Positions 45,757 to 57,277 are shown, counted from the first letter of the stretch. The stretch: DNA of 64,000 bases from Pseudomonas kuykendallii (GCF_900106975.1 NZ_FNNU01000003.1:248001-312000); one strand, 5' to 3'. Program-made: numbers and translations. The notes: generated from the letters alone by a model not told the origin.

Positions 45757-46365
45757 ATGCTGAGAATCGTCCATCTACTGGCGGGCGCTGCTGCCCTGCT
45801 GCTGTCCTTTGTACCTAGCCTGAGCGCCGAAGCGTTTCCCTACCTGCAACAACCCGATGCGCTCTACTTGGCCATGTTCGGCCTCATCAACCTGCTGATG
45901 GCCCCGATCGCCCCGCTCGGCAAGGTTGCCCATCCGCAACTGCAAAGCCTGGTGTCCGCCCTGCTGGTCATCGCGGTGATCGTGCAAACGCTGGTACTGC
46001 TGGCGCCCCTGCCGCTGATCGGTGGCAAACCGGCCATCTTCCTCAGCCTCATCGTGGTCGTCGTAGCCGCCGCACTGCACCTGGCCATCAACCTGCCGCG
46101 GCGCGGCTCCGAGTCCTATGCATCGAATGGCGGTGCCGAGCCGGGCAACCGCGAGACCGGCACGGTCAAGTGGTTCAACACCTCGAAGGGTTTCGGCTTC
46201 ATTTCCCGCGATACCGGCGACGATATCTTCGTTCACTTCCGGGCCATCCGCGGAGAAGGCCACCGCGTGCTGATCGAAGGCCAGCGCGTGGAGTTTTCGG
46301 TAATGCAGCGCGACAAGGGGCTCCAGGCGGAAGACGTGATCGCCGCCCTGCCCGGTCGCTACTGA
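45757..46365 (+). CDS. Membrane protein with C-terminal cold-shock domain
   Basis: 202 residues; ATG at 45757 chosen, a GTG at 45742 is also in frame and neither has a clear ribosome site. Residues 1-120 contain about four hydrophobic helices; residues ~135-202 are a CspA-type domain with [15 protein letters not shown] and DIFVHF (RNP1 and RNP2). The nucleic-acid-binding domain is therefore tethered to the inner membrane. P. aeruginosa has an equivalent beside dps. Function unknown. Confidence 0.9.
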   Translation: MLRIVHLLAGAAALLLSFVPSLSAEAFPYLQQPDALYLAMFGLINLLMAPIAPLGKVAHPQLQSLVSALLVIAVIVQTLVLLAPLPLIGGKPAIFLSLIVVVVAAALHLAINLPRRGSESYASNGGAEPGNRETGTVKWFNTSKGFGFISRDTGDDIFVHFRAIRGEGHRVLIEGQRVEFSVMQRDKGLQAEDVIAALPGRY

Positions 46366-46380
46366 TACCCTGCAGAAATG

Positions 46381-46410
46381 AAAAAGCCCGCTGATCAGCG
46401 GGCTTTTTTC
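46381..46410. terminator. Bidirectional terminator between the cold-shock gene and slyX
   Basis: AAAAAGCCCGCTGATCAGCGGGCTTTTTT, a perfect palindrome with A and T tails. Confidence 0.9.
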
Positions 46411-46415
46411 TGTCC

Positions 46416-46622
46416 TCAATAATGAGGCGGCGGCGCCTCGTCCTGCTCGCCACTCAACTGCCCGCTCAGCTCCTCCTGCCGTCCGGCAAGGGCAGCCAAT
46501 TGCACCTGCAATCGATCGATCAGGCGCTGCTGCTCGGCAACCACGTCGCTCAGCGTCTGCAACGCATCGTCCTGAAACGCCTGGCGACTCTCCAGATCCG
46601 CCATCCTCGACTCCAGACTCAT
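46416..46622 (-). CDS. slyX: SlyX family protein
   Basis: 68 residues, almost all coiled coil ([20 protein letters not shown]) with a Pro-rich tail PPPHY, as in SlyX. Function unknown. Start overlaps the HIT gene stop (ATGA). Confidence 0.92.
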   Translation of the reverse strand: MSLESRMADLESRQAFQDDALQTLSDVVAEQQRLIDRLQVQLAALAGRQEELSGQLSGEQDEAPPPHY

Positions 46623-47050
46623 GCCCCTGCCTCAATGAACGTGAAGCTGCTTGCCAGCACCATGCGCAGCTTGTCCTTGATGGTATCGACCTGTGCGGCC
46701 TCGTAGGGCTTCGGCGGGTACTTACCCCAAACCGGGGCAGGCCAGGCGACATCGGAGCGCCGGCGCGCGATCACGTGCATGTGCAATTGACTGACCACGT
46801 TACCCAGGGCCGCCACATTGATCTTGTCCGCGGCGAAGGTGTCCTTCAGGGCCTCGGCAAGAAAGGTTGTTTCATTCCACAACGCCTGCCGATCCGCCTC
46901 CGACAGTTGAAACACCTCGCTGACGTCTTCACGCCTCGGAACAAGGACGAACCAGGGATACTGGGCATCGTTGATCAATAGCAGCCTGCACAACGGAAAG
47001 TCGCCAATCGGCAAGGTGTCGTGCTCAAGTTGCGGATCCAGTGTAAACAT
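46619..47050 (-). CDS. HIT-family nucleotide hydrolase/transferase
   Basis: 143 residues from the ATG at 47050. The histidine triad is [12 protein letters not shown] near residue 95; [10 protein letters not shown] is also typical. Probably hydrolyses dinucleoside polyphosphates or nucleoside phosphoramidates. Operon with slyX. Confidence 0.9.
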   Translation of the reverse strand: MFTLDPQLEHDTLPIGDFPLCRLLLINDAQYPWFVLVPRREDVSEVFQLSEADRQALWNETTFLAEALKDTFAADKINVAALGNVVSQLHMHVIARRRSDVAWPAPVWGKYPPKPYEAAQVDTIKDKLRMVLASSFTFIEAGA

Positions 47051-47519
47051 CAGCCCCCTCCTTCTTATCCTGGCGAGCACTGCCCGCCCTCAGTGCGCCA
47101 AGGATAACGCCGCTCCCGCTGCTCGCCCTAGCATGAGGCAGACCAAAAAAATGACGCCCCAAGATCTGGCATACAGGTGGTCGCGGGCAAGTGTGAAAAA
47201 AGCGTGAAATGGTGCAGACTGATCGGCGAGCGCGAAAGTTCGGCTTTTTTCAGTTTTTTTGGATTTTGTGCACGGTTGTTGCTATCGAGAACTCAGTGTT
47301 TTCTGGCGGGCGCTAACGGGAAACCCTCTTAGCCACCCACGATCAGAAAAACGACACTGGATTTGGTCATTTGCGACATTGGCGAAAAGTTCAATACGAA
47401 ACAGCTTGCAACTATCGCCAACCCAAGCTGACATGCTATAAGTTAGCGCCGATAAAAACGAAAAAGAGCAGACCCATCAATGGGCTGCGCGAATCTTCTA
47501 AACCAAAGGAGCAATCACG
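47051..47519 (+). promoter_or_regulatory. Control region of oprD
   Basis: 469 bp without a gene, divergent from the HIT gene and AT-rich with T tracts at 47236-47260. An extended -10 element TGCTATAAG is at 47434-47442; no good -35 lies 17 bp upstream, so an activator is likely. The resulting ~70-nt leader has a hairpin GCAG-CCCAT / ATGGG-CTGC (about 47469-47489) before AAAGGAG and the oprD start. Confidence 0.5.
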
Positions 47520-48785
47520 ATGCAAGTGATGAAGTGGAGCGTAATCGCCCTGGCAGTAGCAGCGGGCACCACTCAAATGGCTGTTGCCAGTGAGCAATCC
47601 GAGTCGAAAGGTTTCGTGGAAGACAGCAGCCTGAACCTGCTGCTGCGCAACACCTACTGGAACCGTGATTACAACAAGGGTACCAACGACCAGAAAGCCT
47701 GGGGTCAAGGCTTCATTGGCACCTTCGAATCTGGTTTCACGCAGGGCACCGTCGGTGTTGGCGTCGATGCGTTCGGCCTGCTGGGCCTGAAGCTCGACGG
47801 CGGCGCAGGCACCGCTGGCGATCACAACCTGGGCGGTATGTTCAACACCGAAGGCACCCCCAACAGCAAAGGTGTTTTGGCCCCTAAAGACGACTGGTCC
47901 CAAGCTGGCGCGGCAGTGAAAGTGCGTATCTCCAATACCGTTCTGAAGTATGGCAACCAAATGCCGAGCCTTCCGGTACTTGCTTACGACGATTCGCGCT
48001 TGCTGCCGCAGTCCTTCACTGGCGCGCTTGTCACCAGCAAGGAAATCGAAGGACTGGAGTTGAACGTCGGCCGCTTCACTCAAGACAGCCCGATGTGGTC
48101 CCCGGAAAGTGACGAAGGCAACCTGAAGCAGATTGACATCTACGGCGGTAGCTACAAAGTCAACGACCAACTGAGCGTTGCTCTGTACGCCTCCGACATC
48201 GAAGACGTGGCGAAGAAGAAGTACGCAAACGTCAACTATCAGATCCCGCTCAGCGAAGAGCAATCGCTGGCCTTCGACTTCAACATCTACAAGACGAAGT
48301 TCGACAGCGATTTCACTGATGCCGACAAGAACACCATCTTCAGCCTGGCCGGCACTTACGCCTTCGGTGCACACGCACTGACCCTGGCCTACCAGCAGAA
48401 CTCCGGTGACTCGGGCTACCTCTACGACATCGGCGACGGCGGCAGCGCCATCTTCCTCGCCAACTCCTACTATTCCGACTTCAACCAGGAAGACGAAAAA
48501 TCCTGGCAAGTCGCTTATGACCTGGACTTCGCTACCTACGGCGTTCCGGGCCTGAGCTGGAGAACCGCGTACGTTTACGGTTACGACATCAGCACCGACG
48601 ACGGCGAAGGTAAAGAGCGCGAGTTCTTCAACCAGGTCAAGTACACCGTACAAAGCGGCCCGGCCAAGGATCTCGCCTTCAAGGCGCGTAACTCGATCTA
48701 CCGCAACAGCAATAACGACAGCGGTTACAGCGACGACCTGAACGAATGGCGCCTGTTCATCGAGTACCCGCTGAGCATCCTGTAA
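47520..48785 (+). CDS. oprD: OprD-family outer membrane porin
   Basis: 421 residues. Signal peptide ends about residue 24 (AGTTQMAVAS); the mature chain matches OprD throughout: GFVEDSSLNLLLRNTYWNRD, SGFTQGTVGVGVDAFG, FDFNIYKT and the C-terminal YPLSIL. It forms an 18-strand barrel for basic amino acids or similar small solutes; OprD of P. aeruginosa also passes carbapenems. Same locus as P. aeruginosa oprD, but ~20 residues shorter, with loop differences, so substrate range may differ. A terminator follows. Confidence 0.95.
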   Translation: MQVMKWSVIALAVAAGTTQMAVASEQSESKGFVEDSSLNLLLRNTYWNRDYNKGTNDQKAWGQGFIGTFESGFTQGTVGVGVDAFGLLGLKLDGGAGTAGDHNLGGMFNTEGTPNSKGVLAPKDDWSQAGAAVKVRISNTVLKYGNQMPSLPVLAYDDSRLLPQSFTGALVTSKEIEGLELNVGRFTQDSPMWSPESDEGNLKQIDIYGGSYKVNDQLSVALYASDIEDVAKKKYANVNYQIPLSEEQSLAFDFNIYKTKFDSDFTDADKNTIFSLAGTYAFGAHALTLAYQQNSGDSGYLYDIGDGGSAIFLANSYYSDFNQEDEKSWQVAYDLDFATYGVPGLSWRTAYVYGYDISTDDGEGKEREFFNQVKYTVQSGPAKDLAFKARNSIYRNSNNDSGYSDDLNEWRLFIEYPLSIL

Positions 48786-48812
48786 TCCAGGACCTCTTCG
48801 GTTAATCGATGT

Positions 48813-48845
48813 GAAAAAGCCCGGCACATGCCGGGCTTTTTTTTA
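48813..48845 (+). terminator. Terminator of oprD
   Basis: AAAAAGCCCGGC-ACAT-GCCGGGCTTTTTTTT; also serves the convergent thioesterase gene. Confidence 0.9.
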
Positions 48846-48879
48846 TTTGGGCTTTGGCGGCAACGCGACCACTGCCCCC

Positions 48880-49290
48880 TCAACTCGGCAACGCATAGGT
48901 CCCGGTCACGTGGGCGACGAGGTTGTCGCGCGCGCCGGCCGAGTACAGCAGCACCTCACACACCGCCTGGCGCTTGCTCAGTCGCAGGATGGTCGCTTCG
49001 GCCAGCAGATCGGTCGGCGACGGACGGGCAAGGAAATTGATGTTCAGGCTGGACGTCACCGCCATTTCCACGCGCCCCAGTCGACCCAACACCACGGCGT
49101 ACATCGCCGCATCGGCAAGGGCCATCAGGGTCGGACCGGAAAGGGTGCCACCAGGCCGCACCAACTTTGCCTGAAAGGGCACCCGCGCCAGCGCGCAGTC
49201 GCCATCCAGCCGGTCCACACGCAGATCGATGTCCTCGGCCATCGGCACGCCTTCGCGAATGAGCACCTGAACCTGTTCCGCCGTCAGCAT
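48880..49290 (-). CDS. PaaI-type hotdog thioesterase
   Basis: 136 residues. Conserved hotdog segment [20 protein letters not shown] with the catalytic Asp/Asn position, and [11 protein letters not shown]. Probably hydrolyses acyl-CoA thioesters; the natural substrate is unknown. Divergent from proS. Confidence 0.88.
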   Translation of the reverse strand: MLTAEQVQVLIREGVPMAEDIDLRVDRLDGDCALARVPFQAKLVRPGGTLSGPTLMALADAAMYAVVLGRLGRVEMAVTSSLNINFLARPSPTDLLAEATILRLSKRQAVCEVLLYSAGARDNLVAHVTGTYALPS

Positions 49291-49399
49291 CGCCCCGCTC
49301 TCCCCATCGCCTTTGCCCGGTGAATTCTGTACGCCACCCTGTCACCGCCGTACAATGCCGGGCCACTTCCCGCCCCAGCAACCGACAGAACGGCCAAAC

Positions 49400-51115
49400 A
49401 TGCGTACCAGTCAGTACCTGCTCTCGACCCTCAAAGAAACGCCCTCCGACGCCGTCGTCATCAGCCATCAGTTGCTGCTGCGCGCGGGGATGATCCGCAA
49501 GTTGGCGTCCGGCCTCTACACCTGGCTGCCGATGGGGTTGCGTGCTTTGCGCAAGGCCGAGGCCATCGTCCGCGAGGAGATGAATGCCGCCGGCGCGCTG
49601 GAAGTGCTGATGCCCGCCATTCAGCCGGCCGAGCTGTGGCAGGAGTCCGGCCGCTGGGAACAGTACGGCCCGGAGCTGCTGCGCCTGAGGGATCGTCACG
49701 ATCGCGCATTCTGCGTCGGGCCGACCCATGAAGAAGTCATCACCGATCTGATGCGCAACGAGCTGAACAGCTACAAGCAGTTGCCGATCAACTTCTTCCA
49801 GATCCAGACCAAGTTCCGCGACGAGATCCGCCCGCGCTTCGGCCTCATGCGCGGGCGCGAGTTCATCATGAAGGACGCCTACTCCTTCCACCTGTCCCAG
49901 GCTTCCCTGCAGGAAACCTATGACGTGATGTACGGCGCCTACTGCAACGTGTTCACCCGCCTCGGGCTGAACTTCCGCCCGGTACAGGCGGACAACGGCT
50001 CCATCGGCGGCAGCGGCTCCCACGAATTTCATGTGCTCGCCGAATCCGGCGAGGACGACATCGTCTTCAGCGACACCTCGGATTACGCGGCGAACATCGA
50101 GAAGGCCGAAGCCGTACCGCGTGAAACCGCACGCTCGGCGCCTGCCGAGGAACTGCGCCTGGTCGACACGCCGGAAACCAAGACCATCGCAGCCCTGGTG
50201 GACGGCTTCGGCCTGCCGATCGAGAAGACCATCAAGACGCTGGTCGTGCAGGGCGCCGAGGAAGGCACGCTGGTCGCGCTGATCGTCCGCGGCGACCACG
50301 AACTGAACGAGATCAAGGCGTCCAACCAGGCGCTGGTCGCCGCGCCGCTGGTGTTCGCCAGCGACGCCGAGATCCGCGCCGCCATTGGCGCCGGCCCGGG
50401 CTCGCTGGGGCCGCTGAACATGCCGCTGCCGTGCATCGTCGATCGCTCGGTCGCTTTGATGAGCGACTTCGCTGCCGGCGCGAACATCGAGGACAAGCAC
50501 TACTTCGGGGTGAACTGGGAGCGCGACCTGCCGCTGCCGGAAGTCGCCGACCTGCGCAACGTCGTCGTCGGCGACCCGAGCCCGGACGGCCAGGGTACGC
50601 TGGTGATCAAGCGCGGTATCGAAGTCGGTCACATCTTCCAGCTCGGCACCAAGTACAGCGAGTCGATGGGCCTGAGCGTACTCGGCGAGCAAGGCAAGCC
50701 GGTCACCCTGACCATGGGTTGCTACGGCATCGGCGTATCGCGCGTGGTGGCAGCCGCCATCGAGCAGAACCACGACGAGCGTGGCATCCTCTGGCCCGAC
50801 GCCCTGGCGCCGTTCCAGATCGCACTGGTCCCGCTGAAGTACGAGACCGAGTCGGTCAAGGTCGCCACCGACCAGTTGTACGCCGAGCTGACCGCTGCCG
50901 GCTTCGAAGTGCTGCTCGACGACCGTGACAAGAAGACCAGTCCGGGCGTCAAATTTGCCGACATGGAGCTGATCGGCATTCCGCACCGCATCGTGGTGAG
51001 CGATCGCGGCCTCGGCGAAGGCGTTCTGGAATACAAGGGACGTCGCGAAACCGAGAGCCAGAACGTGGCGGTTACCGACATCCTGTCGTTCATCACCGAC
51101 CGTATCCGCCGCTGA
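49400..51115 (+). CDS. proS: Proline-tRNA ligase
   Basis: 571 residues from the ATG at 49400, exact bacterial length. Motif 1 and 2 regions ([28 protein letters not shown]), an INS editing domain (~230-390) that removes misacylated alanine, and a C-terminal anticodon domain ([20 protein letters not shown]). Confidence 0.98.
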   Translation: MRTSQYLLSTLKETPSDAVVISHQLLLRAGMIRKLASGLYTWLPMGLRALRKAEAIVREEMNAAGALEVLMPAIQPAELWQESGRWEQYGPELLRLRDRHDRAFCVGPTHEEVITDLMRNELNSYKQLPINFFQIQTKFRDEIRPRFGLMRGREFIMKDAYSFHLSQASLQETYDVMYGAYCNVFTRLGLNFRPVQADNGSIGGSGSHEFHVLAESGEDDIVFSDTSDYAANIEKAEAVPRETARSAPAEELRLVDTPETKTIAALVDGFGLPIEKTIKTLVVQGAEEGTLVALIVRGDHELNEIKASNQALVAAPLVFASDAEIRAAIGAGPGSLGPLNMPLPCIVDRSVALMSDFAAGANIEDKHYFGVNWERDLPLPEVADLRNVVVGDPSPDGQGTLVIKRGIEVGHIFQLGTKYSESMGLSVLGEQGKPVTLTMGCYGIGVSRVVAAAIEQNHDERGILWPDALAPFQIALVPLKYETESVKVATDQLYAELTAAGFEVLLDDRDKKTSPGVKFADMELIGIPHRIVVSDRGLGEGVLEYKGRRETESQNVAVTDILSFITDRIRR

Positions 51116-51129
51116 CCACAGAGCCCTTC

Positions 51130-52083
51130 ATGTTCAACGCAAGTTCATTGCGCCTCGCCGGCGCCGCCCTGGGCGGCGCGCTTTTTCTCGCAGGCTGCGC
51201 CAACCATCTGCCGCAGCGTAGCGAACACGAGGAAAGGGTCGAGCGAAAGCTGCTGAGCCATAGCCTGCAGATCGAGACCGGCGAACCCGCCGTCCTCGAG
51301 CTGCCGCAACGACGCGTACGCATTCTCGAGCAGAAAACCTTCGAGCTGACCGAGTTCGAAGTCACCCGTCGTTACGACCGCTACACGCCCTACCAGGCCT
51401 GGCGCGAGCTCTACGAGGTGCCGCTGGGCGCGGTAGCGGTGGTCGCCGGCGTCGGCGCCAACGTGCTCAACGTGGTGCTGCTCGGGCGCCTGCCGGACAG
51501 CGCCACCAAGGGCTGGATCAGCTACGGCTTCGCCGGCCTCAACCCGTTCATGAACGTGCAGTCCAACGGCCGCTCGCAGCAGAACCTGGCCGGCATCGAC
51601 GAGCGCCAGCTCGACAAGCGCATGGATTACTCCAGCCTGCCGTGGGCGGAGCGCCCGGTGCAGGTCAAGGCGGGCACGCACGACCTCGACCTGCTCACCG
51701 ACCGCACCGGCGTGTTGCGCCTGAACCTGCTCGACGGCCCGTTCGCCGAGCAGGATCTGAGCGGTATCGCCACCCTCGGCATCAGCGTCGAGGACCCACA
51801 GGATGGAACCCGCGCCTCCGCCAGCCTGGGCATCAGCCGCTCCCTGCGGGGCAAGCTCAGCGAAGCCCACGCACTGATCTTCGATGACCTCGAAGGCGAC
51901 GACGTCGATCAGTGGGTGCATCGGGTCAAGCGTCTTTCCGAACTCGGTCTGGAAGAAGAAGCCAGCGAACTGGAGCAGAGCCTGATCGAGCTGACCCGCA
52001 ACGATCCGGAGCTGCAGAAGGAATTCCTCCACGCGCTGCTCAAGGATGCCGGCCGCCTGGCCGCCGATCCGGGCGAGGACTGA
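51130..52083 (+). CDS. Conserved lipoprotein of unknown function
   Basis: 317 residues. Lipobox FLAGC with lipidated Cys23; a hydrophobic segment near residue 100-118 (GAVAVVAGVGANVLNVVLLG); helical C terminus rich in Glu. Similar proteins occupy this place in other pseudomonads but no function is known to me. 14 bp after proS and 4 bp before the lytic transglycosylase, so it is part of that transcript. Confidence 0.8.
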   Translation: MFNASSLRLAGAALGGALFLAGCANHLPQRSEHEERVERKLLSHSLQIETGEPAVLELPQRRVRILEQKTFELTEFEVTRRYDRYTPYQAWRELYEVPLGAVAVVAGVGANVLNVVLLGRLPDSATKGWISYGFAGLNPFMNVQSNGRSQQNLAGIDERQLDKRMDYSSLPWAERPVQVKAGTHDLDLLTDRTGVLRLNLLDGPFAEQDLSGIATLGISVEDPQDGTRASASLGISRSLRGKLSEAHALIFDDLEGDDVDQWVHRVKRLSELGLEEEASELEQSLIELTRNDPELQKEFLHALLKDAGRLAADPGED

Positions 52084-52087
52084 GCCC

Positions 52088-52678
52088 GTGGGCCCGGCGT
52101 CGTGGTGGCGCTGCGCCCTGCTCGCGCTGCTGCTGGTGACGCCTGCGGCGCACTCGGCGCTGAGCCAGCTTCCCCAGGCGCCCGAGCCCGAGTTGCGCGC
52201 ACTGCTGCAACGCACCGTGGCCGAATCCGAGAGTTTTCAGGACCGTTTCGACGCCGAGGTCTGGCTGCTCGACATGTCGACGCGCCTGCAGCGCTACGTG
52301 CCGCGTGCCGACGATCGCCTGACGCTGCTGCGCCTGGTCCACCGGGAGGCCAGCAAGGCGGGCCTGAAGCCTGATCTGGTGCTGGCGCTGATCCACGCCG
52401 AAAGCCGCTTCGACCGCTTCGCCATCTCCTCGGTGGGCGCCCAGGGCATGATGCAGGTGATGCCCTTCTGGAAGGCCGAGCTGGGCCGCCCGCAGGACAA
52501 CCTCACCGACAACGCCACCAACCTGCGCTACGGCTGCACCATCCTCAGCTACTACCTGAAAAAGGAAAACGGTGACCTGAGCCGGGCCCTGGCGCGCTAC
52601 AACGGCAGCCTCGGCAAGAACGAGTATCCGGCGCGGGTGATCGGGATCTGGCAGGACATCTGGTACGTGAAGCCGTGA
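52088..52678 (+). CDS. Lytic transglycosylase, SLT domain
   Basis: 196 residues from a GTG at 52088; the frame opens earlier inside the preceding gene. Signal peptide (LLALLLVTPAAHSA), then a C-terminal goose-lysozyme-like SLT domain with the catalytic glutamate in IHAESRFD and GAQGMMQVMP. Cleaves peptidoglycan with formation of anhydromuropeptides. Confidence 0.87.
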   Translation: MGPASWWRCALLALLLVTPAAHSALSQLPQAPEPELRALLQRTVAESESFQDRFDAEVWLLDMSTRLQRYVPRADDRLTLLRLVHREASKAGLKPDLVLALIHAESRFDRFAISSVGAQGMMQVMPFWKAELGRPQDNLTDNATNLRYGCTILSYYLKKENGDLSRALARYNGSLGKNEYPARVIGIWQDIWYVKP

Positions 52679-52783
52679 AGGGACGCACGGGCAAGCCCAC
52701 AGCGACTTGCCAGGCATCAGGCTACCTGGCGGGCTGAATACGAACGACGTACCCCTCGCGGGACACGCGCACGCGGACGGTCG

Positions 52784-53059
52784 TCAGCGGCGGATGGCGA
52801 AACCGACAAGCCCCTGCGCCGGGCGCTCGTCCAGCGCCAGCGCATCGACACGCGCGCCGGCCGGCCCGTGTTTCAGCCAGTCTGCCAGTTGCTGCAGCGC
52901 CTCGTCCTGCCCCTCGAACAGCGTTTCCACGCGCCCGTCCGGCAGATTGGCCACCCAACCCGCCAGCCCCAGGCGTTGCGCCTGAGCCTGCGTGGACTGG
53001 CGAAAACCGACGCCCTGTACCTTGCCGGCGATCAGCCCATGCAGGCATCGACGGGCCAT
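52784..53059 (-). CDS. acyP: Acylphosphatase
   Basis: 91 residues from the ATG at 53059. Active site arginine in GKVQGVGFRQST and asparagine in GWVANLPDGRVE. Hydrolyses carboxyl-phosphate bonds. Starts 2 bp after the thioredoxin-like gene, so they are one operon. Confidence 0.94.
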   Translation of the reverse strand: MARRCLHGLIAGKVQGVGFRQSTQAQAQRLGLAGWVANLPDGRVETLFEGQDEALQQLADWLKHGPAGARVDALALDERPAQGLVGFAIRR

Positions 53060-53060
53060 T

Positions 53061-53528
53061 TCAGGAACCCGACCGTAGCGTTGCAAGACGCGCGCGCAGG
53101 CCTTCCGCGGTCTGCTCGCCGAGCAGCCGTTCGCGCAGCTTGCCCTGCGGATCGACGATGAAGGTGGCCGGCAGCGCCTCGCTGCGCGGCAGGGCGAAAC
53201 GCTCGGCGGGGTCCTGGGCGAGGACCACGAAGCGAATGCCCATGTCGCTCGCCGCCTTGCTCAGCGCCTCGTCCTGCAGGCCATCGAAGTTCACCCCGAT
53301 GACCTTGCCTCCCTCGGACGCGAGTTGTTCGGAAAGCTGGTTGAGCTGCGGAATCTCGGTGCGACAGGGCCCGCACCATTCGGCCCAGTAGTTGATGACC
53401 AACCACTGGCCTTCGAGACTGCCAGCCGTTACCTTCTGCCCATGCTGGTCGAGCCCCAGATTCTCGCCACAGCCGCTGACCAGCAGGCATGCCAGCAGCC
53501 CCATGACCCGTCGGAGTTGCGTTCCCAT
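53061..53528 (-). CDS. TlpA-like thioredoxin-fold lipoprotein
   Basis: 155 residues. Lipobox VSGC with Cys20; redox motif WCGPC within NYWAEWCGPCRTEIPQL; LPATFIVDPQG with the cis-proline. A membrane-anchored periplasmic thiol oxidoreductase, probably a reductant for cytochrome maturation or oxidised surface proteins. Confidence 0.9.
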   Translation of the reverse strand: MGTQLRRVMGLLACLLVSGCGENLGLDQHGQKVTAGSLEGQWLVINYWAEWCGPCRTEIPQLNQLSEQLASEGGKVIGVNFDGLQDEALSKAASDMGIRFVVLAQDPAERFALPRSEALPATFIVDPQGKLRERLLGEQTAEGLRARLATLRSGS

Positions 53529-53557
53529 GCTTTCGATCCTCGTGCTCGCTGATTGAT

Positions 53558-54958
53558 ATGATCCTGGATGCCTTGCACCTGGGTGTGGCGGACATCGACG
53601 GTGAACCGATAGCGCCTCTGGCGGAGTTGAACGGGCGCTTGCTGGAGGCCCGCCAGCAAGCGCTGGAGATCGGTCTGCAGGAGACCCTGAGGCTGCTGTT
53701 CCGCCTCAATCGCAGCGCCCTGACCTTACTTGAAAGGCAGCGCGCACTGCAAAGCTTCAGCGACGAGTTCCGCCACTACGCCAAGGCCCTTTCGCCGCAG
53801 AGTCCGCTGCCGCCGCTGTTCCTGCGCCTGTGCGCGGAGCTGGCGGTGGGCTTCAAACGCCTGCTGTTGCAGATCATCCAGGGCCGCTCTCCGTCCCGTC
53901 CGCACCTCGCCTGGTGCCTGTACATGGCGCTGTATTTCACCGCGCAGTGCCTGCTGCGTCATTACCAGCTGTACCAGGAGCCCGCGCCGGAGCTGTGGCG
54001 CTACAGCCACCTGCTCTACTGGATCGGCGAGCAGCAGGCCTGCCTCGACGAGCCGGTGGCGGCCGCTTTCCAGCCCACTCCCGCGAGCACGCCGGGCGGG
54101 CTCTATCAGCAGGTCCTGCTGCTGGCGCTGAGCAACCCCTTCCACCTCGCCGAGGAAGAATGCCTGCTGCTGTTCAGCGCCCTGGCGCCACTCGCCACGC
54201 TGCCGCAGGTGATGCCGTGGGCGGTGGACGACGACAGCGGCGCCCCGGTCATCGACCTCACCCTCGCGCAGCCTTCGCTGGTGCCTGGCCAGCCCGGCAA
54301 CGGCAATCCCGCCTATCTGCGCCGGCTCGAACTCGGCGCCCTGCTGATCGCGGTGAACGACCCGGCCCCGCTGCGCAGCGGCCCGGAGCATCACCTGCTG
54401 GAACGGGTCAAGCACCACTGGCTGGGCCGGGAGCAGCGCCGCCACCCGCGCAGCGAACGGGCGGCCGACTGCAACCTGCTGATCGGCCTGCAGGCGATTC
54501 ATGCCCATCTGCTGGAACAACGCCCCGTGCAATGCGCGGCGCGCCTGGTCGACAGCAGCGCGGGCGGCGCCCGGCTGCTCTGCCCGTCCGGACTCGGCAA
54601 CCAGTTCCCGGTCGGTCAACTGGTGCTGCTGCTCGACGGCGCGCCGAACCTGGTGATGGTGCGCTGGCGTCACCTCAACGCCGAGGGGCTGCACCTCGGC
54701 CTGCATGCGATGCAGGGCCTGCCGCGCCCGGTATGGCTGCGCCGCACGCCCAGCGGGCAGACGCACCCCGGACTGCTGCAGAGCACGGCCTCGGAGAATG
54801 GCTGGGAACATGGGCTGTGGCTGGCGCGCGATGCGTTTGCCGAGGGCGAGAAGCTCTGGCTGCAGCTGAGCGGCATGAACAGCCAGACCGAAATCCAGCT
54901 GTCGCCGGCCAATCTCGGCAGTACTACGGTCAGCCGCCATCCGCTGAAACTGCGCTGA
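53558..54958 (+). CDS. PilZ-domain protein of unknown function
   Basis: 466 residues. Residues ~1-280 are helical without a known fold. From about residue 300 there is a PilZ-like domain: REQRRHPRSER gives RxxxR and DSSAGGARL gives DxSxxG, the two c-di-GMP binding motifs, followed by VGQLVLLL and VRWRHL. It is thus a probable cytoplasmic c-di-GMP effector. Divergent from the thioredoxin-like gene. Confidence 0.8.
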   Translation: MILDALHLGVADIDGEPIAPLAELNGRLLEARQQALEIGLQETLRLLFRLNRSALTLLERQRALQSFSDEFRHYAKALSPQSPLPPLFLRLCAELAVGFKRLLLQIIQGRSPSRPHLAWCLYMALYFTAQCLLRHYQLYQEPAPELWRYSHLLYWIGEQQACLDEPVAAAFQPTPASTPGGLYQQVLLLALSNPFHLAEEECLLLFSALAPLATLPQVMPWAVDDDSGAPVIDLTLAQPSLVPGQPGNGNPAYLRRLELGALLIAVNDPAPLRSGPEHHLLERVKHHWLGREQRRHPRSERAADCNLLIGLQAIHAHLLEQRPVQCAARLVDSSAGGARLLCPSGLGNQFPVGQLVLLLDGAPNLVMVRWRHLNAEGLHLGLHAMQGLPRPVWLRRTPSGQTHPGLLQSTASENGWEHGLWLARDAFAEGEKLWLQLSGMNSQTEIQLSPANLGSTTVSRHPLKLR

Positions 54959-54967
54959 GCGACGGCC

Positions 54968-56197
54968 TCAGTGGTCGCGCGGCGCGGCGGGCTGCAGCCA
55001 GCCGGCCAGGTCGTCGCCGAACAGCTCGACCTGCTCCTCGTGCAGTTTCGCCAGCGCGTCGCGCAGCGGCGCCAGCCAGTGCTCGCCCGCTTTGTCCGGC
55101 AGTTGCTCGACGCGCGGCAGCGGCCAGGGACTGTGGCGGATCAGCTGGTGCACCGGGTAGCGACTCAGGTCGCGGCACAGTACCCAGGCGCCGCCACTGG
55201 TACGGCAGACCAGTTGTTCGCTCTCGAGAAACTCGACCACCTCGACCCACTCGTCCTCCGGCATCGGCCAGCCGGCGCTACGCATGTCCGCATGACGCAC
55301 CGGGCGCCCGCTCTGCTGGCGCTGGTGAAACACCCGCAGCGCGCCGAACACCGCCAGCAGCCGGGGCACCTCGCGGTTGCGCCATTCGCGCGACGATGAC
55401 AGGTTGCACACCAGCTCGGCGCCAAGCAGCACGATTATCCAGGACAGGTAGATCCACAGCAGGAACAGCGGCACCGTGGCGAACGCGCCGTAGATCAGCT
55501 GGTAGCCTGGGAAGAAGCCGACGTAGAAGCTGAAGGCCTTCTTCGCTGCCTCGAACAGCACCGCGGCGAACACTCCACCGACCAGGGCGTGACCCAGCGG
55601 CACGCGGGTGTTCGGCACCGCCGCGTAGAGCAGGGTGAAGGCCGCCACGCTGAGCAGCAGCGGCATGTACTTGAGCAGTGTGCCGGCGCCGATCAGCGGA
55701 TGCGGCCCGCTGATCAGCGACAGCGAGGCGATGTAGGTGCTCAGCGCGAAGCCGGCGCCCAGCAGCAGCGGCCCGAGGCTGAGAATCGCCCAGTAGATGA
55801 GGAAGCTGGTGATCCCCCGGCGCGTCTGGTGAACTCGCCAGATCGTATTGAAGACCTTCTCGATGGTCAGCAGCATCAGCAGCGCGGTGACCAGCAGAAA
55901 GGCGATGCCGACCCAGGTCAGCTGGCGCGCCTGGACCGTGAACATCCGCAGATATTCCTCGATCGCGCTGCCGGTGGTGGGCACGAAGTTGCGGAAGATG
56001 AAGCTCTGGATCAGCTCGCCCATGTTCTGGAACGCCGGCACCGCCGAGAGCATGGCGAAGGTCACCGTCATCATCGGCACCACCGCGAACAGCGTGGTGT
56101 AGGTCAGCGCCGCGGCGTTGTTCGGCCCCTGGTCGGCCAGAAAGCGGCGCAGCAGAAAACGCCAGAAATCGACGGTATCGATGAAGCGCGTGCGCAT
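54968..56197 (-). CDS. YihY/virulence factor BrkB family membrane protein
   Basis: 409 residues from the ATG at 56197. Six membrane helices in residues ~30-270 with the family signature [13 protein letters not shown] and [20 protein letters not shown]; the C-terminal ~130 residues are a winged-helix-like cytoplasmic part. Old names (RNase BN) are wrong for this family; function unknown. Confidence 0.9.
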   Translation of the reverse strand: MRTRFIDTVDFWRFLLRRFLADQGPNNAAALTYTTLFAVVPMMTVTFAMLSAVPAFQNMGELIQSFIFRNFVPTTGSAIEEYLRMFTVQARQLTWVGIAFLLVTALLMLLTIEKVFNTIWRVHQTRRGITSFLIYWAILSLGPLLLGAGFALSTYIASLSLISGPHPLIGAGTLLKYMPLLLSVAAFTLLYAAVPNTRVPLGHALVGGVFAAVLFEAAKKAFSFYVGFFPGYQLIYGAFATVPLFLLWIYLSWIIVLLGAELVCNLSSSREWRNREVPRLLAVFGALRVFHQRQQSGRPVRHADMRSAGWPMPEDEWVEVVEFLESEQLVCRTSGGAWVLCRDLSRYPVHQLIRHSPWPLPRVEQLPDKAGEHWLAPLRDALAKLHEEQVELFGDDLAGWLQPAAPRDH

Positions 56198-56211
56198 CCC
56201 TTCTCCTTTGA

Positions 56212-57276
<1,065 letters not shown>

Positions 57277-57277
57277 C

